Assembly: GCA_945831805.1 (NCBI GenBank)
Contig: CAMADY010000005.1
Location: 1-55,769 of the forward strand
DNA from: an uncultured Prevotellaceae bacterium
Lineage (GTDB): Bacteria; Bacteroidota; Bacteroidia; Bacteroidales; Bacteroidaceae
Reading direction: 5' to 3'
Length of the DNA stretch: 55,769 nucleotides
This document shows, in pieces, positions 18,842 through 28,175 of the stretch (positions are counted from its first letter, which is position 1; each line of letters opens with the position of its first letter). The translations under genes were made by a program, and so were the position numbers. The notes under the pieces were generated by a model, which was not told where the DNA came from, made no database searches, and worked only from the letters and a program-made list of their open reading frames with translations.

Positions 18842-20707
18842 TTAGTACATACCGATCTGGTTGTTCCAGCGGAGGAACCAGTTCTTCTTGTCGAGGAGGT
18901 TTGTAGAAACGGTCTGTCCATTGCCACCCTCGTTACGCTGAGCAATCTTGTTAGCGAGGTACGAAGGATCGTTGCGGCGGAGAGCCACACGCATAAGGTC
19001 ATAGAAGCGTGTTCCCTCGAATGCCATCTCAAGAGCGTTCTCGTCTATGATCATATCCTCGACAGCAAGCTGTTGCTCCTCGAGTGTTCCAGTAGGCATA
19101 TCATAGCCGTAGCGGTTGTTAATACCATCAATGAAGGTATCGTAGAAGCCTGCCCATCCTGAACCATGGCTATGGATACCGATAGAACCGTATGTTTTCT
19201 CAGGAGTGTATCTGTCCTCACCAACCAGATCAATCTTTGTCAGTGTTATAGGGTTGAACTGTACGATGCAATGATATGTATTGGCATGGAAGTCAAAGTT
19301 GTTCTTGAGTAAGTCAGCACTCTCCGGATAGAGATCAGCAATCTGTGACACGATATTGTGGTTCACACCGTTAGCGAGAATCATGTATGCATAGATAGGG
19401 AATCCGGCACGGTTCATAGCCTCAGCGTAACGGAGGTAAACCTGCGAGCGGCGGTAGATGTGAATGTTGCCGTTCTTGGTTCTTGTCTTTATGATCTGCT
19501 GATCGTCTATTCTGGAACCGTCGCGGAGCACGTGGCCGTTCTCCTTGTTCTTCCATGCAGCCTGCAGACGGAGGTCTCCGTCCTTGTAGTCGCCGAGGCC
19601 AGAGGATACGTCCGAGTAGGTCTGGTTGACAATATCATAGTAGCAGTACTTCTGGCTTGCAGAGAGGTTCTTGATAGCCTGTGAAGGTACGAGGCTTACA
19701 CGGTAGTCGTTGTCCTTAGCGAAGTCGGTGTTGAAGATAGCACGGAGCTCGCTGTAGTAACCCTCAGAAGGTATGGAGTCCATCGGGATGATGCTGATGA
19801 CCTCATCGTACTTGCCGTTGCCCTCGCCGGTAATAGTAGAAGTCCAATTGTCGTAAGGCTCCGATCCCTCACTCCACTTGTTGTCGCTCCACTCGACTGT
19901 TCTGTACTGAACAGGGTAGCAGTCAGTCTCTCCGTTACGCTTCACGAGATACTCATGATAGCACTTTGCAGCCTCCAGATAGTTCTCTGCCCAGAGGTTG
20001 AGGTCGCCCAGGACGATGTTGATAGGGAAGAAGAAGAGCTTGGACTTCGTTGACTTGATGTCAGGGTATGAAGGCATGATGACCTTATCGTTGGCAGCGA
20101 GCGCCTGTAGTCCGTCGTTGTTGATGAAGTAGTTACAGATTTCCTTGATGCCGTACTTCGGATACTTGTTGATGTCAATATCCTGTGAGAGCAGAGGCTC
20201 TGTGTAGAAAGGCACCTTGCCGTATGTTATGACGAGCTGGAGGTAAGTCCATGCACGTATAGCCTTTACGGCAGCATACTCGTTGAGGAAGTACTGTGCA
20301 CCGTGGCTGTCGGTCTTTGCTGTGTCAGCGTGTGCTATGTAGTAGTTACAGTTGTTGATGACAGCATAGTAGTCAGCGGGGTTGTTGTACTTGTTTGCTC
20401 CTATAGCATCGCTGACGGTGAACATCGCGAGGTCACGGAGGTCGTTGGATGTAGCCTCAGTGATAGTAACGAGGTCGCCACGTGCCTCACCAAGGAGGAT
20501 GGTACGGTCAGCGATAGCCTGCAGTTTGTTGAGGATACCAACCATGGAGTAGATGGTGTCATTGGCGTTATCCAGGTGGCTTTTGTCAGCATCCACCACG
20601 AATGTTGACTCCGCATCGAAGAAGTCACCGCAGGATGTCATGGTGAAAAGAGAAGCACCGAAGAGCAATGCTCCCTTTGCCAGTCTTTTTATATATCTTG
20701 TATTCAT
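18842..20707 (-). CDS. RagB/SusD family nutrient-uptake outer membrane lipoprotein
   Basis: 621 aa; lipobox FTMTSCGDFFD; directly follows a SusC gene; typical SusD layout (AVKAIRAWTYLQLVITYG). Confidence 0.93.
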   Translation of the reverse strand: MNTRYIKRLAKGALLFGASLFTMTSCGDFFDAESTFVVDADKSHLDNANDTIYSMVGILNKLQAIADRTILLGEARGDLVTITEATSNDLRDLAMFTVSDAIGANKYNNPADYYAVINNCNYYIAHADTAKTDSHGAQYFLNEYAAVKAIRAWTYLQLVITYGKVPFYTEPLLSQDIDINKYPKYGIKEICNYFINNDGLQALAANDKVIMPSYPDIKSTKSKLFFFPINIVLGDLNLWAENYLEAAKCYHEYLVKRNGETDCYPVQYRTVEWSDNKWSEGSEPYDNWTSTITGEGNGKYDEVISIIPMDSIPSEGYYSELRAIFNTDFAKDNDYRVSLVPSQAIKNLSASQKYCYYDIVNQTYSDVSSGLGDYKDGDLRLQAAWKNKENGHVLRDGSRIDDQQIIKTRTKNGNIHIYRRSQVYLRYAEAMNRAGFPIYAYMILANGVNHNIVSQIADLYPESADLLKNNFDFHANTYHCIVQFNPITLTKIDLVGEDRYTPEKTYGSIGIHSHGSGWAGFYDTFIDGINNRYGYDMPTGTLEEQQLAVEDMIIDENALEMAFEGTRFYDLMRVALRRNDPSYLANKIAQRNEGGNGQTVSTNLLDKKNWFLRWNNQIGMY

Positions 20708-20728
20708 AGTCTTTGTTATTTTGTTGGT

Positions 20729-23700
20729 TTAGAGATTAATCTTCACGCCTGCAACGATGCTGCGGCTCTGACCGATGCGTCCGAGGTCAATGCCCTGACC
20801 TATAACGCTGTTGGTAGCCGAAACCTCAGGATCTGTTCCAAGGTATCTTGTGAGGGTGAAGAGGTTGTTGCCCTGAATCCAGAACTGCAGTCCCTGGAGG
20901 AATGTAGAGTTGATAGGGAGGTCGTAGCTTACAGTGACAGACTTGAGCTTCATGTAAGAGCCATCCTCAATCCAGCGGTCAGAGAAACGTGAGTTGCCCA
21001 TAGGATCCTGGAATGTGATCTTAGGTATGTCGGTAACCTGACCCTCAGCCTGCCAGCGACGTGTCAACGCTGTTGTCTGGTTCATGAAGCGTGAACCACC
21101 TTCAAGCTGAGCGCGCATGTAGTTGTAAACGTCGTTGCCGATAGAGTAAGAGAAGTTTGCATCGAGCTTGAAGCGCTTCCAGGTGAGCGAAGCAGCGATG
21201 TTACCATAGAGGTCTGGGTTAGGATTTCCGATAACGACCATGTCCCTCTCGTTGATCTCCTTGTCGCCGTTCTGGTCCACGAAGATAACGTCGCCGGCAC
21301 CGAACTTGTCGTGTGTCACGCCGTTAGCGTTGAGGATGTAGAGTCCAGACTTCTCAGCCTGCTCAGCAGTAGCGAAGACGCCGTTTGTCCTGTAGCCGTA
21401 GAAGAGGTTTGCGGCAGAGCCCTCACGAGTGAGGATAGTAGCACCGCAGATGTCAGTAGTGAAGCTCTTCTTGCCATCCTGGAGACCGAGGTTCACGATG
21501 GTGTTGCTGTAGTGTCCGGCAGAGAGTCCGAGGTTGAATCCCCAGTCCTTAGTGTTGATGATCTTCATGCCGAGGTTAACGTCGAAGCCCACGTTGCGGA
21601 GGCGTCCGTTGTTGTCCCAGTTGCTTGCAACGCCCGAGAGTACGCTGAGCTGCTTCATAGCGAGGAGGTCAACAGTAGAAGAGTTGAAGTAGTTGAATGC
21701 AAGGGAGAGACGGTTGTCGAGCAGGCGTGTCTCGAAGCCGAGGTTGAAGCGGCGTGTTGTCTCCCACTTGATTCTGTCGTTGCCGATGCCTGCAATAGAG
21801 AGTCCGGCAACGGCATTGAGGTAGTTGTATGAAGCGAAGTAAGAGCGACGTGCGTAGATGTCGATGTCGTCGTTACCGCTGATGTCGTAGCCCATAGTGA
21901 ACTTGAGGTAGTCGAGACCCTTCTTTCCAGCAAGCCATGGCTCGTTTGTAACAACCCATGAACCCTGGAGGGATGGGAAAAGTCCCCATGTAGCACCGAA
22001 TACGCTTACGCCACCGTCAGCATTTCTGCCGAAGCGTGAAGATCCAGCAGCCGATAGGTTAACCTGTGCGAAGTAACGGCCGAGGTAGTCGTAGTTACCC
22101 TGCACATATACATTCATGTCGCGCCATGTCTCGTCAACGCCGTCAGCAGTACGGTTCTCTGAGGTATTGTTCATAAGAGGAGTCTTATCGGTACCGGTGT
22201 TGTAACCGTTCTGATAGCTGCGGGTATAGTTCTCGAAGTTAAGGCGTACGCCACCGATGAGCTTTACGGCATGTGCATTGTAGCGCTGGTTCCAGTCAAT
22301 ACGTGTATCGCTCTGGAGTGAGTTCTGCTTAGCAGCGAGGTTGCTAACCTGGTTCTCACGGTTGGCACTAACGCCTGCAACATAGAATGTAGGCACACCG
22401 TTGACAGGGAGGTAGTACTTATCCTTGGTGTTTGTCAGTGTGTAGCTGAAGAGCTCCCTGATAGAGAGGTTCCTGAGGATGTCGTACTTAGGAGCGATGG
22501 AGATGTTGAGTACAGAGTTCTCAAAGCGGTTTTTCTCCTCTGCCTCAGCATACTCGTTGATGGCAGTAGGGTTAGCGAGCTTCCAGTTGTAGTTGCTGTA
22601 TGAAGAGAGTGCCTCAGAGAGGTATGACTCGTCAGTGATGTCAAGGAAGGTGTCAGAGAGTACACCACGTCCGTTAGCATCGTTACCGTAAGACATAGGG
22701 CTGAGGAACGGCGCCTTGGCATAAGCGAGGAATGAAGGTGCCGTTGGTGTACCCTCGTCATATCCTCTTGGTGCACCGTCGTCGCGTATGTCACGTGTGG
22801 TGTTGCTGAAAGATGCGTCGAACCTTACGCCGAGTTTGTCAAGGAACTGCACGTCAGTGTTGAATCGGATGTTGAGACGGCTCATGTCGTTGCACTTCAG
22901 TGAGCTCTTTGCATCGGTATATCCAACAGAGAGGTTGTACATAGCAGTGTTATCACCACCCTCTACGTTGATGCCGTAGTTCTGTGTCAGTGCAGTGCGG
23001 AACACTTCCTTCTTCCAGTCGGTGTTGTTGTGATACTGGTTGTAGTAGTAGTAGTTAGGATCGTTGTTGAGGAACTTGAACTCCGTAACACGTGTGTCAG
23101 TACCCTTGAGGAGCTCTGACGCATAGCCGCGGTATCCCTCAGCGTCCATCATATTGTAGTGCTTTGGCTCGAAGCTCACGCCGGCCGAAACGCTTGCCGT
23201 GATACGTGTAGCCATGGAGTGCGAGCGCTTTGTCCTAATCTCGATGACACCGTTGGCACCCTTTGCGCCGTAGAGTGCCGTACCGTTGCGGAGAATCGTT
23301 ACGTTATCGATGTCAGCAGGGTTGATGGCAGAAAGCGGATCGTTGTAGAATCCCTCGTGGATCATCTCGCGAGAGTACTGCTGATCCTGCACTACGCCGT
23401 CGATGACAACGAGTGGCTGAGCGTTAGCATTGAGGGAGTTGAGACCCTGGATGAACATCGTAGCGCCGATGCCCGGTGTGCCGCTGCGCTGTGTGGTGTA
23501 GGCGTAAGCGCCGAGCTGCTTCTGCACCTCGTCCTTGATGTTGATGGCATTGCTGTACTTGAAGTCCGACGCAGTAACGCTGTTGAGGATATTGGTCTCC
23601 TCACGATACTCTGGAGCGAACTTGCTTGAGATGAGCTTTACGGACTTCTGCTGCACACCCTCTGTAAGACCAAGGATGGTAGAGTTGAAGTCCGTGCTGC

Positions 23701-23995
23701 CGATGTAGAGTGATGATGCGAAGAGTGGCACCTTGATGGTATATTCACCCTGCTGGTTTGTCATTACGCTGTAGCCATCAACGCCGGTAACCTTAACGAT
23801 AGCACCAGTTACAGGAGCTCCTGTAGCAGCATCGAGCACCGTACCCTTGACGTCGCGAGTCTCATATTTCTTTACAGCCTGTACCTTCTTCTTTGCCACT
23901 ACGGCTACCTCTTCCTCCTCAAACTCGTCCTGAGCCATTGAAGCCATTGGGTATGCCATGAGCATTGTAAGGCCGAATAATATATATCTTTTCAT
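20729..23995 (-). CDS. SusC/RagA family TonB-linked outer membrane protein
   Basis: 1088 aa; carboxypeptidase-regulatory-like domain (VKGTVLDAATGAPVTGAIVKV), plug (VVIDGVVQDQ, ILRNGTALYGAKGANGVIEIRTK) and barrel. Confidence 0.96.
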   Translation of the reverse strand: MKRYILFGLTMLMAYPMASMAQDEFEEEEVAVVAKKKVQAVKKYETRDVKGTVLDAATGAPVTGAIVKVTGVDGYSVMTNQQGEYTIKVPLFASSLYIGSTDFNSTILGLTEGVQQKSVKLISSKFAPEYREETNILNSVTASDFKYSNAINIKDEVQKQLGAYAYTTQRSGTPGIGATMFIQGLNSLNANAQPLVVIDGVVQDQQYSREMIHEGFYNDPLSAINPADIDNVTILRNGTALYGAKGANGVIEIRTKRSHSMATRITASVSAGVSFEPKHYNMMDAEGYRGYASELLKGTDTRVTEFKFLNNDPNYYYYNQYHNNTDWKKEVFRTALTQNYGINVEGGDNTAMYNLSVGYTDAKSSLKCNDMSRLNIRFNTDVQFLDKLGVRFDASFSNTTRDIRDDGAPRGYDEGTPTAPSFLAYAKAPFLSPMSYGNDANGRGVLSDTFLDITDESYLSEALSSYSNYNWKLANPTAINEYAEAEEKNRFENSVLNISIAPKYDILRNLSIRELFSYTLTNTKDKYYLPVNGVPTFYVAGVSANRENQVSNLAAKQNSLQSDTRIDWNQRYNAHAVKLIGGVRLNFENYTRSYQNGYNTGTDKTPLMNNTSENRTADGVDETWRDMNVYVQGNYDYLGRYFAQVNLSAAGSSRFGRNADGGVSVFGATWGLFPSLQGSWVVTNEPWLAGKKGLDYLKFTMGYDISGNDDIDIYARRSYFASYNYLNAVAGLSIAGIGNDRIKWETTRRFNLGFETRLLDNRLSLAFNYFNSSTVDLLAMKQLSVLSGVASNWDNNGRLRNVGFDVNLGMKIINTKDWGFNLGLSAGHYSNTIVNLGLQDGKKSFTTDICGATILTREGSAANLFYGYRTNGVFATAEQAEKSGLYILNANGVTHDKFGAGDVIFVDQNGDKEINERDMVVIGNPNPDLYGNIAASLTWKRFKLDANFSYSIGNDVYNYMRAQLEGGSRFMNQTTALTRRWQAEGQVTDIPKITFQDPMGNSRFSDRWIEDGSYMKLKSVTVSYDLPINSTFLQGLQFWIQGNNLFTLTRYLGTDPEVSATNSVIGQGIDLGRIGQSRSIVAGVKINL

Positions 23996-24035
23996 AAATA
24001 TCTTTATTATGTTGGGTTTATATTAAGAAGGAAGA

Positions 24036-25907
24036 TTACTGCTCCTTCGGAATGAAGAGTATGTCATCGAGACGGAGTGTAGGACGGTATCCGCTCTTAT
24101 AGAGGTTGCTGTCCACCTGGCTCTTGATGACGAGCTTCACCTGTGCCTCACTTGTATAGTAAGAACATGTAGGGAAGATGTATGTACCGATAAATACGGA
24201 GTCAACCTTTCCTGGTGTGTTCTCTACTTCAACCTGGAACGCCGAAGCCTGGGTGTTGATACCCTTCTGGCGGTTCTGTGGGTCAACATAGTATGATGTC
24301 TTCTTCTTGTTAGAACCACGTCCTGACTCATAGAAAGCCTTTGACACACCGCCTGCAGCAGGCTTCGCCATGTAGTATCCGATGCCGTCAACATCGTTGG
24401 CAACAACAGAGACACGGAAGCGTGTAGGCATGCAGTCCTCCTCTGTCACGAACTGTGTGTAGCTCTCAGCAGCCTCACCCGGTGCCACAACGACATAGAC
24501 GTCGTAAGGAACGTTTGAGAGTACGTTGCTGACATTGAAGCGTGCGTTACTGAATCCACCACCAGCAGCAGAGTTACGTGGTGCAATCTCTATGTACTGA
24601 TGGTTAGACACCTTGTCGTAGAAAGGATTGGTGCTTGCCACGGTGATGGTCTTCTTTTCCTTTGTGTCCGGGTTCTTCGAGAGAGGGTTGTCCTTGGAGA
24701 GTACGAAGAGCGAGTCGATGGTAGCAGAGTTCTCACCCTCCATGATGATGTCCCTGAGGAATGTAGCCTTTGGCTGGATGTTCCACTTGCTGCCCTTGAA
24801 GATCTTACCGTTAGAGCATTCCTCTGCCACCATGCCTTCCATGATGCCAGCCTCTCCAAACGGATCCTTGTACTGGTTGTAGGCCTTCTGGAATGAGCCG
24901 TACTCCTTCTTGCGGTTCTTGAACTCCTGAGCGTTTGTTGACATCATGGAGTCGGTCTTCTCTGCCTGCATGGTCTCAAAGACCTTCTTGTTCCATGACT
25001 TAGAGAAGACGGTACCCTCGATGATGTCCATACGTGGGAACATGAACATCAGAGAGTCGCGCTCTGCTATCTTATTGTCATAGTTGTAGTACTTAGAGTA
25101 GGTCTCGACCATCTGCTTCCACTGCTTGTTGTCAGGAGCGAGCATCCAGTATGTAGAGTCCTCGTTCCAGAGGTCAGCGTTGAGCCATGTGCTTGTGAAG
25201 ATCTCGTTCTCCTTGTTTGTTACGGAGTCGAGGTATGTCTGCTTACCGTCCACGATAGGTCCTGGTACAGACTGCATGGTGTTGAGCCTGTTGAGTGTGA
25301 ACTTGTAGATGAACTGCTTGAGGCTGTCGAGGTCCTTGTCAGCAAGAATCTCCTCGTAGATGTTGTTCTTGTATCTCGCCTGCTTGTCCATAGTGTAGAG
25401 CACACCATTGTGTGCGAGGAGGTTTGCCGTGAGATACTTGTTGCCGGCGAATGCCTCCTTGGTGAACTTCACCTTCTTGCCGTTGAGCAGGTTGATGGTA
25501 GTGTCTGGCATCTCTGGGTTTACGGAGTAGTTATAGAGGGCGATGTGGTTCTGGATGAACTCCTTTACCACGGTGTTATCACGCTCCTTCACGTTGATAG
25601 CCTTCTGCTCGTTGTACTGCTGTATGAGCTTGTCGGCCTCCTGCTCCGTGAGGTCATTGTTTGTAGGTGCAAAGATAGTGAACACCTGTGTGCTGTTGAT
25701 GAGGTCAGCATATCCCGTTGCCTTCAGCACCTTGTAGAAGTTGGAGAGGTCAGGGTTCTCGCTGATAGCCTGACAGAGCGTACCGTTGTATGTCACACCC
25801 TGTGAAGCGATGGCAGCTTCATCGTAGTGCTCGTTCCAGTTGTCGGTACACGAGAACGTGCCGATGAGGAGAGCCGCTGCAGCTATTATCAATTTGTTGT
25901 ATTTCAT
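24036..25907 (-). CDS. Fasciclin-domain surface lipoprotein
   Basis: ORF extends to 25979; ATG at 25905-25907 gives MKYNKLIIAAAALLIGTFSCTDNWNEHYD (lipoprotein signal). FAS1 motifs (LCQAISENPDLSNFYKVLKATGY, QVFTIFAPTNNDLTEQ). Confidence 0.88.
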   Translation of the reverse strand: MKYNKLIIAAAALLIGTFSCTDNWNEHYDEAAIASQGVTYNGTLCQAISENPDLSNFYKVLKATGYADLINSTQVFTIFAPTNNDLTEQEADKLIQQYNEQKAINVKERDNTVVKEFIQNHIALYNYSVNPEMPDTTINLLNGKKVKFTKEAFAGNKYLTANLLAHNGVLYTMDKQARYKNNIYEEILADKDLDSLKQFIYKFTLNRLNTMQSVPGPIVDGKQTYLDSVTNKENEIFTSTWLNADLWNEDSTYWMLAPDNKQWKQMVETYSKYYNYDNKIAERDSLMFMFPRMDIIEGTVFSKSWNKKVFETMQAEKTDSMMSTNAQEFKNRKKEYGSFQKAYNQYKDPFGEAGIMEGMVAEECSNGKIFKGSKWNIQPKATFLRDIIMEGENSATIDSLFVLSKDNPLSKNPDTKEKKTITVASTNPFYDKVSNHQYIEIAPRNSAAGGGFSNARFNVSNVLSNVPYDVYVVVAPGEAAESYTQFVTEEDCMPTRFRVSVVANDVDGIGYYMAKPAAGGVSKAFYESGRGSNKKKTSYYVDPQNRQKGINTQASAFQVEVENTPGKVDSVFIGTYIFPTCSYYTSEAQVKLVIKSQVDSNLYKSGYRPTLRLDDILFIPKEQ

Positions 25908-25934
25908 ATATAAGCTGTTATTTTTGTTTTCTGG

Positions 25935-25965
25935 AGGTTCCCTGCGGAAACACCGCAAGGAACCT
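25935..25965. promoter_or_regulatory. Intra-operonic stem-loop
   Basis: aggttccctgcgg (25935-25947) / ccgcaaggaacct (25953-25965): 13-bp arms, one G-U-type mismatch, 5-nt loop, no T-tract in the gene direction. Confidence 0.7.
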
Positions 25966-25997
25966 TGCTTTATTTTCAATTGTTAATTGTCAATTGA

Positions 25998-28136
25998 TTA
26001 GAGGTCGTCTTCCGTATCTCCATCATCGCTGATACCGTAAACGGAGCGTGGCACGAACTCTATGTAGTCGAGCATAGCCTCCTTCGAGCTGGCATTTGTC
26101 TTCGATACGTTCTTGATACGCAGTGTGTGAACCTTGCTGAGGTCGCTCTTGCTGATGTTTACAGTGCAGAGCACCTTACGTACGGTATGCTGCTGCTGTG
26201 CAAACTTCTCAGCACCGCTAGGGTCGTTCTTGTTAGCATGGAAGATAGAGTATGGGCCACGGTAGTAACCTTTCTGCTTCAGGATCTTGAAGTCCTTGAT
26301 TCGCTCTTCCTCATTCTCTCTGATATTAGAGTATGAGGGTAGGCTACCACCATATACCTCTGCAGAGCTGATCTGGAGGTCCATGTTAAGTGGAATACCT
26401 GTTGGTTCGCCGTCGAAGTAGCACTGTATAGCACCACGAGGAGCATCATCCATAGGAGCGAATCCGAGACGGAGCTGCCACTGTCCCTCGAATGGGAATG
26501 GCGGTAGGTTGAACTCGATGTCGAACTCCTTGAATGCGTTCATCTCATCGCCGTGCATAGAGTAGAAGTTAAGTCGTGGGCGACGGTAAACGAAGAGTGA
26601 GTTGTCAGTATGCAGTATTACGCCGTCAAGATAGTTCTTGCCTGTCTTAGGGTTGTTGGGGAAGTAGTAGTTGAAGCCGATGTTCTCGTCAGTGAGGTTT
26701 GTACGGCTATAGTCGTCCCACTTACCGTTGAGTCGGATATTGTTTGTAGCGAGCTCAGGGAAGAATGTTGACATATCCATACGGATTCGTGTGTTGCAGA
26801 CGATGTCCTTTGTCACGTCGTCGAACTTCAGGAGGTCATCGACGTAGAAGTAGATACCGTTTGTAGCATCATAGTCCTCGTCAGGGTTTATGACGTGAGC
26901 ACCCTTCGTACCGTTCACGCCGTTCTTGTGCTTGTCGTCAATGCGGCGGTTGATGTATCTGTCACCATAGACGCCACCTTCGAGCCACGCTGCATTCTTG
27001 TTGATGAGGTGCTCCACCTTCATGATTGAACCAGGGAGCATCGTAGCATACCAGTCTGTGGTGTTGGCATAGTTGTAGTCCACGCCGAGGTCCTCGCGCA
27101 CCGTGAGGTAGTTGTACGACTGCACGTTACGGTTGAGGATGTGGTAAGCCATGAGCTTGTAGAGCGGATTGTCCTTGTCGGAAGCATTGTCGATGGTTCC
27201 GGCATAGGTGTTGAATGGATCATAGATTCTGCACGCCTCCTTGTAGAGGTCCTCTACAGAGTTGATGCCCTTTGCGTTGAGCACGTCGTCAGGACAAACG
27301 AAGACGGTGAATCCGTACTTACGTGTCTTAGGGGCAATAGCCAGCTCGTGACCCTCGGCACCAGTATTGTATGACTCGTACTCCTTGTAGTCACGCACGT
27401 TGTATGAGTGGTCCTCCACGAGTGTGTCCATGTAGAGTTCCAGACCTGTCACGCTAAGTGCCTCGAAGAATATTCGCGACTGCTTGCCGACGTTGCCGGT
27501 GTTCTGTGCACAGTTCTGCTTGATGAGGTTTACGACAGAGCTTGTAGAGTTGACAATAACCTTGTTGACCGGCTGCACGATACCGTTCTCAACAGAGTCG
27601 TCCTGCAGTTCGAACGGAATGACAGACTTGTTGTTCACCACGAACTCCGTCTTGCCGTCGGCGTTCTTCTGCTGCGAGATCTTGAGGTTACGCATCATCA
27701 TGTTCTGCGTACCCAGGGTGAGGTTGTTGTACGCAGCGAGGTCCAGTGAGGAGTAAGCCACACCTACGAGGTGCGTACGTGCTATGGTGTCGCAGTCCTC
27801 CTTTGTCAGTTCGTCGAGAGTCTTGCGCTTCTCGTTGGCGAGGTACTCCGTCAATGCTGCATTGGTAGGAGCGAAACAGGTGTAGTGACCGTAGGCAGAG
27901 AGCTGGTCCATGAGTCCCGCCTTCTCTACGATGGTAGCGAACTGGCTCAGGTTCTCGTTGGTCTTGAGATATTCGCTCATCATCTTACCGGTGAAGGTGT
28001 AGTAGTTCTCGCTGTCCATCTTGTCAGAGCATGACGTCATCATGCTGCCTGCCACTGATGCCAATGGCAGCGCCATGATAGCGAGGAACTTTGCTGCTGA
28101 TTTCTTCACCTTATTTATATATATATTATTATTCAT
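25998..28136 (-). CDS. Fasciclin-domain surface lipoprotein
   Basis: 712 aa; MMTSCSDKMDSENYY lipobox; FAS1 motifs (LSQFATIVEKAGLMDQLSAYGHYTCFAPTNAALTEYL). Confidence 0.88.
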   Translation of the reverse strand: MNNNIYINKVKKSAAKFLAIMALPLASVAGSMMTSCSDKMDSENYYTFTGKMMSEYLKTNENLSQFATIVEKAGLMDQLSAYGHYTCFAPTNAALTEYLANEKRKTLDELTKEDCDTIARTHLVGVAYSSLDLAAYNNLTLGTQNMMMRNLKISQQKNADGKTEFVVNNKSVIPFELQDDSVENGIVQPVNKVIVNSTSSVVNLIKQNCAQNTGNVGKQSRIFFEALSVTGLELYMDTLVEDHSYNVRDYKEYESYNTGAEGHELAIAPKTRKYGFTVFVCPDDVLNAKGINSVEDLYKEACRIYDPFNTYAGTIDNASDKDNPLYKLMAYHILNRNVQSYNYLTVREDLGVDYNYANTTDWYATMLPGSIMKVEHLINKNAAWLEGGVYGDRYINRRIDDKHKNGVNGTKGAHVINPDEDYDATNGIYFYVDDLLKFDDVTKDIVCNTRIRMDMSTFFPELATNNIRLNGKWDDYSRTNLTDENIGFNYYFPNNPKTGKNYLDGVILHTDNSLFVYRRPRLNFYSMHGDEMNAFKEFDIEFNLPPFPFEGQWQLRLGFAPMDDAPRGAIQCYFDGEPTGIPLNMDLQISSAEVYGGSLPSYSNIRENEEERIKDFKILKQKGYYRGPYSIFHANKNDPSGAEKFAQQQHTVRKVLCTVNISKSDLSKVHTLRIKNVSKTNASSKEAMLDYIEFVPRSVYGISDDGDTEDDL

Positions 28137-28175
28137 AAGAATGAACTATATTTGTTGTTTATAATTTTAAGGATA

